A stretch of 64,000 bases of DNA from UBA11889 sp046582115 (lineage in GTDB: Bacteria > Pseudomonadota > Gammaproteobacteria > Pseudomonadales > Azotimanducaceae): assembly GCA_046582115.1 (NCBI GenBank), contig JAYGFA010000058.1:1-64000 (forward strand). The letters are read 5' to 3'. The translations under genes were made by a program, and so were the position numbers. Each line of letters opens with the position of its first letter. Position 1 is the first letter of the stretch. Positions 1 to 8,528 of this stretch are shown piece after piece. The notes below the pieces were generated by a model. That model searched no databases. It was not told where the DNA came from and was given only the letters and a program-made list of their open reading frames with translations.

Positions 1-645
1 ATCCAGCCGGTGTCCATGCTCATTATGACGCGACTCCTCGCGGCGCACGGCCACGAGGTCGTGGCTGGGTACAACGTTGCCATGCGGGTAGAAACCATGG
101 TGCACATGGTTCTCTGGGGCGCGTCGTCATCCATTGGACCCTTCGTCGGCCAAAACTGGGGTGCAGGCCAGTTTCAACGCGCGCGACAAGCGCTCTCGTT
201 GAGCAACCGCTTTTGTCTTGCCTGGGGGCTGGTGACGTTTGTCGTGTTATTTCTGGGTGGCGATTATTTTGTCCGCCTCATTGACGACAACGAGACCGTG
301 GGGGCGGTAGCCCGAATGTTTTTTCTGATCGTACCGCTTTCGATCGGGTTTATGGGCGTGATGCAGGTTGCCAGTACCTGCTTCAATGCGTTGGGCCGCC
401 CCGCCCCACCGCTGATTATCGCGTTGTTACGGACCTTCGTTATGTACGTTCCAATCGCTATTTTGGCGAATTCGGTGTGGGGTTACCCAGGAGTATTTGC
501 TGCCACAGCTCTCACTAACGTGGTGATGGGGACCGTCGCGTGGGAATGGAATCGACGGGCTGTCCGTTCGGGATCGTCTTTGTCGCAACAAGAGTCGAGC
601 GCAGAATTTGGGGATAGGAACGTAGATCGCGTCACGTCGAGCTGA
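1..645 (+). CDS. MATE family efflux transporter, C-terminal part (5' end outside window)
   Basis: The frame is open from the first base, so the gene begins upstream and only about 214 C-terminal residues are visible. They form several hydrophobic segments separated by short loops. The stretch reading GQNWGAGQ followed by ARQAL is typical of the start of the second half of MATE (NorM/DinF-type) antiporters, which export cationic drugs or metabolites across the inner membrane using Na+ or H+ gradients. The last 25 residues are polar and probably cytoplasmic. The stop lies 2 bases before the end of the convergent phosphoesterase gene. The family is clear from the visible part; the substrate is unknown. 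Confidence 0.8.
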   Translation: MQPVSMLIMTRLLAAHGHEVVAGYNVAMRVETMVHMVLWGASSSIGPFVGQNWGAGQFQRARQALSLSNRFCLAWGLVTFVVLFLGGDYFVRLIDDNETVGAVARMFFLIVPLSIGFMGVMQVASTCFNALGRPAPPLIIALLRTFVMYVPIAILANSVWGYPGVFAATALTNVVMGTVAWEWNRRAVRSGSSLSQQESSAEFGDRNVDRVTSS

Positions 646-647
646 CG

Positions 648-1205
648 TTAAGCGAATTCAACCGTTTCCTGGAGGATCGTTTCTATCCCGAAGCCGGTGA
701 TCTGGCAGATCGTGGCGGTTGCGCGCCGCCCCTCAATCTCAAGGAAGCCGATGGTACCGTGGCGCAGATCTTGGTTCCTCGGCAGCGTGGGTGAGCCGGG
801 GTTCACACACATCAGCTCATCAACCAGGTGAATTTCATCGTAGTGTGTGTGTCCGTAAATGATGACGTTTGGCAGAGGTGCTTGAAAGAGTCTATCTCTG
901 CGGCGCATTAGGTAATCGGCGTGCCGCCTTCGCGCGGTCGGAAATTCGTGTACTAGACCAACCGTTACATTGTCGAATTGGAGCTGCCAGGTATTCTTCA
1001 AGCGCTTGTCCGTGAGTTCAAGGTCGCCGTTTCCGGTGGCGACATGCGTTGGCGCGAGTTGGGCGAGTTCGTCGATTACATCGATCGTCCACAGATCTCC
1101 GGCGTGGAGGATTCCGTCAACTTTGCTAAACGCGTCGACGATCTGGGGCCACAGCGTTTTGGTGGTGCCGGGAATGTGGGTATCAGCGATCAGGCCTAAT
1201 TTCAC
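648..1205 (-). CDS. YfcE/MJ0936-family metallophosphoesterase
   Basis: A 185-residue single-domain calcineurin-like phosphoesterase. The metal-binding motifs appear in family order: ADTH near residue 8, HAGD near residue 36, GNGD near residue 59, GHTH near residue 118, and VNPGS just after it. These ligate two divalent metals. Members such as E. coli YfcE hydrolyse artificial phosphodiesters and have no settled physiological substrate. The protein lacks a signal peptide and should be cytoplasmic. It is convergent with the MATE gene. The family call is secure; the substrate is not. Confidence 0.88.
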   Translation of the reverse strand: MKLGLIADTHIPGTTKTLWPQIVDAFSKVDGILHAGDLWTIDVIDELAQLAPTHVATGNGDLELTDKRLKNTWQLQFDNVTVGLVHEFPTARRRHADYLMRRRDRLFQAPLPNVIIYGHTHYDEIHLVDELMCVNPGSPTLPRNQDLRHGTIGFLEIEGRRATATICQITGFGIETILQETVEFA

Positions 1206-1402
1206 GTTCTTGGAGTCTTAACCTGCAGTGTTGTTTGGTGTCCGGGATGGGCGATAGCGAGTTTCGCGGGTATCGGTAGATTATGCACCAAGCGTTTGCC
1301 ACAGCTCAGAGAGCCTTGACTCCCGAGCAGAATCCTTTCAGTTTTGCCTGTCGATCGTGGCGAATGGGTATGGGTTTGGTAGAACACTTCCTGGGAGGGG
1401 TT

Positions 1403-2368
1403 ATGAGTAAATTTTTCTTGGCCGTGCTAGTCGGTTGTTGGGGCGTTGGTTGCTTCGCTGACAACGATGTATTAGCTCTAGATGAGTTGTTGTCCATGTT
1501 TGGATGGGATTTTGACGCTACTGAAATACGGAGCGAAAAGGTCGGCAACGGTCTATTCGTTTTGTTCGGCGTGGGTGGAAATATCGCGGTCTCCGTCGGC
1601 AGCGACGGTGTACTGATCGTGGACGATCAGTTCCCAGAGATGATGGATAAAATTAATGACGCGGTCGCGAGCCTTTCGGGATCAATGCCGGCGAGCCCCG
1701 GACGCCCACAGATTGACTACGCCCTAAACTCTCATTGGCACTTTGATCATGCCCAAGGAAACTTGGCGTTGGGTCCAGCAGGAACACAGATCGTCGCGCA
1801 GTCGAATGCGCGCGTCGATATGGCGAGAGGCGGCATCATCAATTTAGTTGTCACCCGTTATGGACAGGCTGCGTATCCGGCTGACGCGCTACCGAGCATT
1901 ACCTTCGATGACAGTATGCGATTCCATTACAACGGCGAGCGAATCGACCTGATGCATTTCGGCCCGGCACACACGACGGGCGACGTTGCGGTATTTTTCC
2001 GGAACCACAACGCGGTGCATCTCGGCGATGTTTTCAATAATACGGGCTACCCTTTTATTGATGCGGATAGCGGTGGCGACATTGACGGGATGATTGCCTT
2101 TTGCCAACAGACGTTGGATCAACTTGAACCGGGAGCGGTCGTGATCCCAGGGCATGGTGAAATAACCGATGCCGACGCTCTTGCCGACTACATCGCGATG
2201 TTAACCACGGTGCGTGACCGAGTGAAGAAGCTGATGGATGCAGGCAAATCTCTAGGAGACGTAATCGCGAGCAACCCGACCGCGGACTATACCGATCGGT
2301 ACGGTGAGGAATCCGCATCGCTCGGTTTTATTGACAGGATCTATACGAGCCTCGCAAAAAAACGGTGA
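1403..2368 (+). CDS. Exported MBL-fold metallo-hydrolase
   Basis: A metallo-beta-lactamase-fold hydrolase of 321 residues. The zinc motif HxHxDH is intact at residues 111-116 (HWHFDH). It is followed by a GPAHTTGD segment, an HLGD segment and a VIPGHG segment, which supply the remaining metal ligands. I chose the ATG at 1403 because a GGGAGGGG ribosome-binding site lies just upstream and the N-terminus (MSKFFLAVLVGC) then reads as an export signal. LVGC could be a lipobox, or cleavage could fall near residue 19. A longer in-frame start at 1283 would bury the signal. The substrate is unknown: it could be a lactone, thioester or beta-lactam-like compound. Confidence 0.82.
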   Translation: MSKFFLAVLVGCWGVGCFADNDVLALDELLSMFGWDFDATEIRSEKVGNGLFVLFGVGGNIAVSVGSDGVLIVDDQFPEMMDKINDAVASLSGSMPASPGRPQIDYALNSHWHFDHAQGNLALGPAGTQIVAQSNARVDMARGGIINLVVTRYGQAAYPADALPSITFDDSMRFHYNGERIDLMHFGPAHTTGDVAVFFRNHNAVHLGDVFNNTGYPFIDADSGGDIDGMIAFCQQTLDQLEPGAVVIPGHGEITDADALADYIAMLTTVRDRVKKLMDAGKSLGDVIASNPTADYTDRYGEESASLGFIDRIYTSLAKKR

Positions 2369-2375
2369 GCGTCAT

Positions 2376-2395
2376 GGACCTTCCTTTGAGGGTCC
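2376..2395 (+). terminator. Stem-loop just downstream of the MBL-fold gene
   Basis: Eight bases before the loop pair with eight after it (GGACCTTC, loop CTTT, GAGGGTCC, with one T-G wobble). The hairpin starts 8 bases after the stop codon at 2368. No T-tract follows, so it may be a 3'-end-stabilising hairpin or part of a Rho-dependent end rather than an intrinsic terminator. Confidence 0.4.
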
Positions 2396-2533
2396 GGTTG
2401 CCTGATTAATTTGTCGGTGTCAGATCGTACCGCTGCGACTGTGTTCTCGGATGGTGTATCTCCGCCGCTGGTGTTTCTTGCGCCACCGCGCTATTTACCG
2501 TGTTAATAAATCAACGCCAACAGGAGTTTTTTC

Positions 2534-3103
2534 ATGCCTCGACTTGAAGTCCTTACACACGACCAGTTAACGGAAGACCAGCTAGAGGTCCTAACTGCAA
2601 TCAATAATGGGCCGCGTGGCGGTGGAACTCCAATCGGATTGGTTGGTCCTTTTGGGGTCTGGGTCAGGGCCCCACGTATTGGAATGGCAGTACAAGCTTT
2701 GGGCGGAGTCGCACGGTTTGAGACTTCGATCGCCGAGGACGTCAAAGAAGTAGCCATCTGCGTTGTCGGCGCACACCACCAAGCGAAATTTGAGTTCGCG
2801 GCGCATGCCCGCCTTGCCGGAGCGGCCGGTGTGGACGCGGCCGCGATTGAGAGCATACGCGTGGGTCGCGTTCCAGTCTTGGAAGGCGCACAGGGCGTTG
2901 CCTGGTCCGTGGCCACGGAGCTAATGGACGCCCATCGCATCACCGACGAGACGTACGCGCGTGCGATCTCCCACTGGAACGAGGAGGGATTGATTGAACT
3001 TGTCAGCGTCGTCGGCTACTACTGCCTTGTTTCGTTAACCCTGAACGCGTTCACCGTGCCTGTGCTGGACAATATGGAAGATCCTTTTCCGGACGCGTCC
3101 TAA
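2534..3103 (+). CDS. Carboxymuconolactone decarboxylase / AhpD-like family protein
   Basis: A 189-residue all-helical protein of the CMD family. The central segment with EVAICVVGAHHQAKFEF matches the family core around residues 73-90. AhpD-type peroxidases have a CxxC pair followed by His here; this protein has no CxxC, so peroxidase activity of the AhpD kind is unlikely. It resembles the decarboxylase-like branch often found beside aromatic or alicyclic catabolism genes. It has its own ribosome-binding site (CAACAGGAG) and ends 3 bases before the convergent reductase gene. Confidence 0.75.
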   Translation: MPRLEVLTHDQLTEDQLEVLTAINNGPRGGGTPIGLVGPFGVWVRAPRIGMAVQALGGVARFETSIAEDVKEVAICVVGAHHQAKFEFAAHARLAGAAGVDAAAIESIRVGRVPVLEGAQGVAWSVATELMDAHRITDETYARAISHWNEEGLIELVSVVGYYCLVSLTLNAFTVPVLDNMEDPFPDAS

Positions 3104-3106
3104 GTC

Positions 3107-4099
3107 TCAGTCGAGCTTGACCAATGCTTTGCCAATATTTTCACCGGTAAAAAGTCCGATGAGCGCATTGGCCGCTTGCTCGATCCCCTCGAACACGGTT
3201 TCACGATACTTCATTTGGCCGCCCGTGACCCAGCCGCGCATGTCGTCGAGGAAATTTTCGCGTTTTTCCTCAAAATCAGTGACCACGAAACCGCGCATGG
3301 TGACGCGCTGATAGATCATATTTGAAAGCGTGGTGACTCCCGTCGAGCGGGCACCGAAATTGTTGTAGGCCGAGATCATTCCACACACGGGAATACGCCC
3401 CCCGACGTTCATCCGTGGTAACGCAGCGTCCAAGTGTTCGCCACCCACGTTTTCGAAATATACGTCGATACCTTGCGTGGCAGCGGCTTTTAGATTCTTA
3501 CGAAGCACGCCTTCCTTGTAATTGATGGCGACATCGATGCCGAGCTCATTCTCCAGCCATTCGCACTTTTCGCTGCTGCCGGCGCTCCCGATGACGTAAC
3601 AGCCCTTGATCCGCGCAATTTGCGCGGCTACCGAACCGACCGCGCCGGCCGCCGCCGAAACAAATACGTTTTCGCCGTCCTTGAGTTCGCCGGTAATTAG
3701 CATTCCTCCCCATGCGGTAAATCCCGTGGGTCCCAACACGTGCATGTAAAGGGTTGGCGGGAGCCCAGCGGCGTCGAGACGGCCGACACCTCGCCCGTCT
3801 GATACGACGTATTCACGAAAACCCATCCCGTGTTGTACGACATCGCCTTCGCCGAAAGCTGAATGCCGGCTCGCCGTCACGACTCCGATGGTGCCGGCCC
3901 CCATGGGCTGATGAAGCGGCTGCTGACCGTTGGAAAGTCGCGGTCGCATCGCGGGATCGACGGACATGTATTGGTTTCGGATTAAGAATTCGCCTTCGGC
4001 GGGATCGTCGATCGTCGTTTCGACGATCTGGAACTGCGATGCGAGGGGAAGTCCTTCGGGACGTTCGATGAGGTGTACTTCGCGAGACGTGGCAGCCAT
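3107..4099 (-). CDS. NADP-dependent medium-chain oxidoreductase, CurA/prostaglandin reductase-like
   Basis: A 330-residue zinc-independent MDR protein. The N-terminal GroES-like half carries SVDPAMRPRL, a hallmark of the CurA/PTGR/leukotriene B4 dehydrogenase branch. The Rossmann half carries FVSAAAGAVGSVAAQIAR around residues 147-164, the NADPH-binding loop, and a YFENVGG segment. These enzymes reduce the double bond of alpha,beta-unsaturated ketones and aldehydes. The gene is divergent from the dioxygenase at 4209 across about 110 bases. Subfamily assignment is good; the natural enone is unknown. Confidence 0.87.
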   Translation of the reverse strand: MAATSREVHLIERPEGLPLASQFQIVETTIDDPAEGEFLIRNQYMSVDPAMRPRLSNGQQPLHQPMGAGTIGVVTASRHSAFGEGDVVQHGMGFREYVVSDGRGVGRLDAAGLPPTLYMHVLGPTGFTAWGGMLITGELKDGENVFVSAAAGAVGSVAAQIARIKGCYVIGSAGSSEKCEWLENELGIDVAINYKEGVLRKNLKAAATQGIDVYFENVGGEHLDAALPRMNVGGRIPVCGMISAYNNFGARSTGVTTLSNMIYQRVTMRGFVVTDFEEKRENFLDDMRGWVTGGQMKYRETVFEGIEQAANALIGLFTGENIGKALVKLD

Positions 4100-4208
4100 T
4101 GGTCAATACCTCGGAGGCGGGCGAAACACAGTAGTTGGTTTCCTATTGTGGGGAAAGCTTTCAACGCTTATCTTTTAGGTACGTTGATACTGCGAAAGTG
4201 ATGTTCAG

Positions 4209-4988
4209 ATGAGGGAAATGAACGCTGCGCAAGCTGTGCGAGCGAAAACAGAGAACATAAGGAAACGAATCGACGCGTTGGAACTCGAAGGCAACGTGTC
4301 CGATTTATCGATTGATGGCTATACCGTGATCCGGGATGCAGCACCTTTATCGTTCTTCGAAGAGCTTCGCGAGAACGTTTTACGCGTCAACCGTCGTATG
4401 AAGGGTTTCCGTCGATTTCCAACGAACTTGCTCAATGAGGGAATCGTCTTCGAGCAGGCGGTCCAACTAGAGAAGTTGAATACGTTGTACGAGCTCCTAC
4501 TGGGTCCTAACTTTATCGTTAGCCAAGTGTCCGCATCGGTTAAACGGTCTACGCCTAAACCCTTTGCCATCCATGCCGATATGAATGGATACGAACAACC
4601 GTTCCCCGGACACAGCGTCATTGCAACGTCGATATTTTGTTGCGATGAATTTACCGAAGACGCAGGCGCCACGCGGTTCGTACCGGGTTCGCATCACTTA
4701 CGGCGACAACCGGTAGGTGGCGAAGGCGAATCCGAAGCGGTTGCAGTTACTGCACCTACTGGGTCGATCATTTTGTGGGACGGGGCCATGTGGCACGGCA
4801 ATTGCCCTCGCACCCTTCCAGGTGAACGGGTCGTGCTGCACCTAACTTGTAATCGTCAAAACGTTCGACCGATCGAGAGTTATGCAGCCATCGATGCCGA
4901 AGTATTACGACGAAACCCGCCTGAATTTGCCGCGCTCCTCGGCCTTAACGATCGTTGGGAACGACGTGAGATGGTGCGCGATCGCTGA
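4209..4988 (+). CDS. Phytanoyl-CoA dioxygenase (PhyH) family Fe(II)/2-oxoglutarate oxygenase
   Basis: A 259-residue PhyH-type protein. The likely iron triad is His122 and Asp124 (IHADMN) with the distal His196 (MWHGN). Arg207 (GERVVLH) probably binds 2-oxoglutarate. The segment GATRFVPGSH near residue 153 is characteristic of the family. Members hydroxylate an activated carbon, for instance alpha to a CoA thioester, but many act on other small molecules. Start choice is between ATG 4209 and ATG 4218; neither has a strong ribosome-binding site. It converges on the thioesterase gene with a 14-base gap. Confidence 0.8.
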   Translation: MREMNAAQAVRAKTENIRKRIDALELEGNVSDLSIDGYTVIRDAAPLSFFEELRENVLRVNRRMKGFRRFPTNLLNEGIVFEQAVQLEKLNTLYELLLGPNFIVSQVSASVKRSTPKPFAIHADMNGYEQPFPGHSVIATSIFCCDEFTEDAGATRFVPGSHHLRRQPVGGEGESEAVAVTAPTGSIILWDGAMWHGNCPRTLPGERVVLHLTCNRQNVRPIESYAAIDAEVLRRNPPEFAALLGLNDRWERREMVRDR

Positions 4989-5002
4989 TCTAGTCGATCG
5001 AA

Positions 5003-5407
5003 TTACTGCGTCAGCTTGTACGTTACGACTGCCATCGCGACCTCATCACCTGCCTCATTGGTGACGGAGACATCGCCAGTACAGAGAGTCCCTCCGCGGC
5101 GACGCACCGTTGCGGTAGCGGTTAAATCCGAATCGACCGCAAGCTTTAGGAAATTAACGTTGAAGCCTACTGTTGCACCGATGGCGGTTTCTTTGAGGTT
5201 AGGGTCTGACCAAAACGAGGCCGTGGCAGCAACGTCAATAAGGGCGCTGATCGCTCCTCCATGAATCCGACCGATGCCGAGTTCGGCCCGATAGGGCATG
5301 CGAACGACGACGTGGTCGGGACGGTTGCTCACTAACTTTATGCCAAGGAGATTGGCAAAACTCTCTGTGGCGATACGAGCCACTCTTTGATCGTGTATCG
5401 CAGGCAT
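5003..5407 (-). CDS. PaaI-family hotdog-fold thioesterase
   Basis: A 134-residue single hotdog domain. The conserved region GRIHGGAISALIDVAATAS (about residues 47-65) supplies the HGG motif and the hotdog helix with its acidic residue. The C-terminal strands (VGFNVNFLK; TLCTGDVSVTN) match PaaI/YbgC-type thioesterases that hydrolyse acyl-CoA or aryl-CoA thioesters in the cytoplasm as tetramers. The surrounding genes favour a CoA-thioester substrate. Family clear, substrate unknown. Confidence 0.83.
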   Translation of the reverse strand: MPAIHDQRVARIATESFANLLGIKLVSNRPDHVVVRMPYRAELGIGRIHGGAISALIDVAATASFWSDPNLKETAIGATVGFNVNFLKLAVDSDLTATATVRRRGGTLCTGDVSVTNEAGDEVAMAVVTYKLTQ

Positions 5408-5454
5408 GAACCTAGATTAACGCAACCCAATAACGACCAGAACTATTGGATCCA

Positions 5455-5874
5455 TCAGCGCAGAAAACTGGATCGAAACTTGATCCCCCAGTGGTTCTCA
5501 TCCAGCGTAGCGATCCACAACGTATCGAAAGTGTTATAGACCACACCATCTTCGTGGCATCGCTCCACCGTCATTGCAAGATGGACCTTGTCGTCGCCGA
5601 CGTGAAACGGTTCGATCTTTGCAATGACGCTGTGGTGCCAGCCTTCGCCAGCGAGGCGCGGTTCGGCACCAGTGCTTCCTGCGGCAAACTCTTGAGCGGT
5701 ATCAATGGTCCGAAAGCATCCCAACGCCAAGCGGGTATGGGGATAATTCAAGGTTCCTGCAAGTCGCTCGTGGTCCTGAGAATTAAAGGCGTCAATGAAC
5801 GCATGGGCGGTGGCAATCGCGTCGGATTCAGGGCTCAATGTTGAAAACCTTGGCTGGGAAGTTGACCTCATCAT
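5455..5874 (-). CDS. NTF2-like / SnoaL-fold hypothetical protein
   Basis: A small protein of about 139 residues with the pattern AHAFIDAFNSQDHERLAGTL near residues 20-40, the usual opening helix and turn of NTF2-like (SnoaL/DUF4440-type) proteins, followed by mixed beta strands ending in WGIKFRSSF. Two adjacent ATGs (5874 and 5871) are possible starts. The same frame stays open to 6054, but that extension lies under the divergent esterase gene and is low-complexity, so I reject it. Such folds may be enzymes or ligand-binding proteins; no catalytic assignment is possible. Confidence 0.6.
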   Translation of the reverse strand: MMRSTSQPRFSTLSPESDAIATAHAFIDAFNSQDHERLAGTLNYPHTRLALGCFRTIDTAQEFAAGSTGAEPRLAGEGWHHSVIAKIEPFHVGDDKVHLAMTVERCHEDGVVYNTFDTLWIATLDENHWGIKFRSSFLR

Positions 5875-5929
5875 AGACACAGCTAGTTCTAAAGCATACC
5901 TAAGGGCTTGGAGCTTAAGGCTCCTTCTG

Positions 5930-7609
5930 GTGGCGCTAGGGTGCTTGATGGGTTCTGTTTTACTGACCGGGATTGGTGGATGTGGGAAGGAGAGTAAGCC
6001 TGTGAGAGAGCCTTTACTCGAACGAGCTACTGAAGCGGGGCCAGTGAAGGGCAAGATATCGGAACCCGGTGCGATCGCATGGTTGGGAGTGCCTTTTGCT
6101 GACGTTGCTGAACGTTGGACGGTGCCGAAGCCGCCCCGTCCAAGGGCGGTACTGTTGGCGGCGACCAGTTTTCGTGAACCCCCGATTCAACTCGTTGGTG
6201 ATTCCCGATCCAAACCGGTCGTGGGGTCGGAGGACTGTCTTTACGTGGACATTTATGCACCCGTTGAAGCCAGTTCCAATCAAAGATTACCCGTGATGTT
6301 CTGGATATATGGAGGGGGCCAGACCAGCGGATCCTCCCGAGTCTACGACGGGTCAAGACTGGCCGCGGAAAGTGGCGTAGTCGTGATCGCGACCAACTAC
6401 CGAGTGGGCCCGTTCGGATGGTTTCATCATCCTTCCGTCATTCCCGAGGGCGCGAGTGGACATTTCGCCCTTTACGATCTCATGGCGGCGCTTGAGTGGG
6501 TGCGAAGAAATGCCGCTAGCTTTGGTGGAGATCCGTTGAATATCACGATCTTTGGCGAGTCGGCGGGCGCGCAAAACGTGCTCGCGCTTTACATGGCTCC
6601 CGCTGCCGTAGGTTTGTTCGACAAGGCGATCGTTCAGAGTGGCGGGTTCTGGAATATGAATCCGGGCCAGGCCACGAATACCGTGTCCAGCGATCCGCCA
6701 GGAACGCCGGCGAGCGCGACCGAAATCGTGATCGATCTCCTGCTCGGTGAGGGGCGAGTGCAAACTCGGGAAGCGGGTGAAGAGCTAGCCAGCCACCACG
6801 AAGAAATCGGCGAGTGGCTGCGTCAATTGCCTAACAAAACAATTCTCGAGGCGTATCGAGATAAAGGTAATTTGATGTACAACATGCCGAGCGTCGTCTA
6901 CGACGGCGTATTGATGCCATCGGGGGCAAGATCTGCGGCGGCCAAACCGTTGCTTGTGGGTGCGAATCGAGACGAGCAGAAATTATTTCAGATCTACGAT
7001 CCGTCTCTGGTTCGTTGGACGGGATCGAAAGCACAGATAATCGATGCTGAGCGATACGAAGCGTTTAATCGCTATTACTCGGACTGGTGGAACTTCGATG
7101 GAGTCGATCAGGTGGCGAACATGGCCACGGGACCGGTTTATGCTTATCGGTTCGACTGGGATGATCTGGGCTCGACTCCGGATCGGGACTGGCCACAAAT
7201 CATGGGCGCAGCCCACGGGCTGGAAATCCCCTTCGTCTTTGGCAACTTCCGGATGGGGTTCTTACCGGAAGAGCTCTTCGATGGGCCCAATACCGCGGCA
7301 AGGATTGAACTTTCAGCTTCGATTCGATCTTATTGGACTCAGTTTGCACGCACTGGCAATCCCGGTCGTGGTCGGAACGGTGCCCTGCCCAGTTGGGAGC
7401 TTTGGAATGGTGACCAAAAACTGGTGTTCGACACGAAACCGGAAGGTGGCATTCGCATGGAATCGGCAGCGATCGATATTGACGTGGTCCACGCGGCTCT
7501 GTGGACGGATGAGCACCTGACTGATGAAGAGAAGTGCGGTGTCTACAAAGACATTACGATGTACCCAGCGTATCCGGTCGACGATCTCAAGGCGCGTGGT
7601 TGCTGGTGA
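5930..7609 (+). CDS. Type-B carboxylesterase, predicted lipoprotein
   Basis: An alpha/beta hydrolase of the carboxylesterase/cholinesterase type, about 559 residues. Family landmarks are SEDCLYVDIY, WIYGGG (oxyanion hole) and the nucleophile elbow GESAGA with Ser near residue 211. The N-terminus is hydrophobic and ends in IGGC, a plausible lipobox, so the enzyme is probably anchored in the envelope. Start is uncertain: GTG 5930 gives a lipoprotein signal of normal length with a TAAGG site upstream; ATG 5948 gives a very short one. An upstream ATG at 5795 would overlap the divergent NTF2-like gene. It should hydrolyse carboxylic esters of unknown identity. Confidence 0.82.
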   Translation: MALGCLMGSVLLTGIGGCGKESKPVREPLLERATEAGPVKGKISEPGAIAWLGVPFADVAERWTVPKPPRPRAVLLAATSFREPPIQLVGDSRSKPVVGSEDCLYVDIYAPVEASSNQRLPVMFWIYGGGQTSGSSRVYDGSRLAAESGVVVIATNYRVGPFGWFHHPSVIPEGASGHFALYDLMAALEWVRRNAASFGGDPLNITIFGESAGAQNVLALYMAPAAVGLFDKAIVQSGGFWNMNPGQATNTVSSDPPGTPASATEIVIDLLLGEGRVQTREAGEELASHHEEIGEWLRQLPNKTILEAYRDKGNLMYNMPSVVYDGVLMPSGARSAAAKPLLVGANRDEQKLFQIYDPSLVRWTGSKAQIIDAERYEAFNRYYSDWWNFDGVDQVANMATGPVYAYRFDWDDLGSTPDRDWPQIMGAAHGLEIPFVFGNFRMGFLPEELFDGPNTAARIELSASIRSYWTQFARTGNPGRGRNGALPSWELWNGDQKLVFDTKPEGGIRMESAAIDIDVVHAALWTDEHLTDEEKCGVYKDITMYPAYPVDDLKARGCW

Positions 7610-7724
7610 CGTCTGATGCGTGCAATCCATAACTAAAGTTGGATCGTCGAGAGACCAAATTACCTGTGACTAGAGACTCAAAGCGTTCGTACGACAGGCA
7701 ATTGGAAGGATTGCCGGAGACACT

Positions 7725-8516
7725 ATGAGTTTTGTCACTAAAGGTGGCGTCCATATCCATTATGACGTGTATCGAGAAAACGGCGAAAATGATCGGGCTT
7801 GGTTGACGTTTGCTCACGGCGCGGGCGGGAACGCGGCAAGCTGGTGGCAACAGGTTCCTTCTTTCTTTGATGACTACGACATTGTGACCTTTGACCATCG
7901 AGCCTTCGGACGCTCGCGATGTCGCGACGAGGATTTTCATCCCGATTTGTTCGTTGATGATTTGAGGTCCATTCTCGACGCGGAAGGTATTCACCGAACG
8001 GCGCTTTGTTGCCAGTCGATGGGAGGTCGCACAGGGCTCGATTTCGCCCTATCCCAACCGGAGCGCGTGTCGGCACTTGTCATGAGCCATACGGTGGGTG
8101 GCTTAAGTAGCGAAGCTATCGATCAAGTTCGACGCGACCACACGCGGCCGCAACCGACGCAACCGTTTGGTAGTTGGGCCGTTGCCTTGGATCTGCCTGA
8201 GGAGAATCGCCCGCTTTCGCACCTCTATAATTGCATTGGTGCGATGAACCTCGACTTTTCTCGTGTAGGTCTGGGAGGACTACGCAATCGTGGCAGAGAA
8301 ATCGATCCAGCCGAAATGGAGGCCTTCGAAACGCCAACGTTGTTCGTTACCGCAGATAAGGATGTAGTCGTGCCGCCGAAGGTCGTCGAGATTGGAGCAG
8401 CGATGGTTCCTGGCGCGACACTTATCAATCTGGGTGACGCAGGCCACTCGTCGTATTTTGAGATACCCGATGAATTCAATCGTGTGGTGAGAGAATTTCT
8501 CCATCTGCATCAATAA
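7725..8516 (+). CDS. Alpha/beta-fold hydrolase
   Basis: A 263-residue cytoplasmic alpha/beta hydrolase. The triad is visible as Ser98 (CQSMGG), Asp213 (TADKDVVVP) and His241 (AGHSSYF). The oxyanion segment HGAGGNAASW is near residues 31-40. A GGAG site precedes the ATG. It lies 12 bases upstream of the carotenoid oxygenase gene and is probably co-transcribed with it, so it may hydrolyse an ester or a ring-cleavage product in the same pathway. The substrate cannot be read from sequence. Confidence 0.82.
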   Translation: MSFVTKGGVHIHYDVYRENGENDRAWLTFAHGAGGNAASWWQQVPSFFDDYDIVTFDHRAFGRSRCRDEDFHPDLFVDDLRSILDAEGIHRTALCCQSMGGRTGLDFALSQPERVSALVMSHTVGGLSSEAIDQVRRDHTRPQPTQPFGSWAVALDLPEENRPLSHLYNCIGAMNLDFSRVGLGGLRNRGREIDPAEMEAFETPTLFVTADKDVVVPPKVVEIGAAMVPGATLINLGDAGHSSYFEIPDEFNRVVREFLHLHQ

Positions 8517-8528
8517 AGGAGCAATGCA

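Noticed and set aside
2055..2318. Minus-strand frames inside the MBL-fold gene
   Set aside because: They are arginine-, serine- and proline-rich shadows of a gene with intact metal motifs.
5875..6054. N-terminal extension of the NTF2-like frame
   Set aside because: It overlaps the esterase signal region, is low in complexity and does not fit the fold; the family start is reached at 5874/5871.
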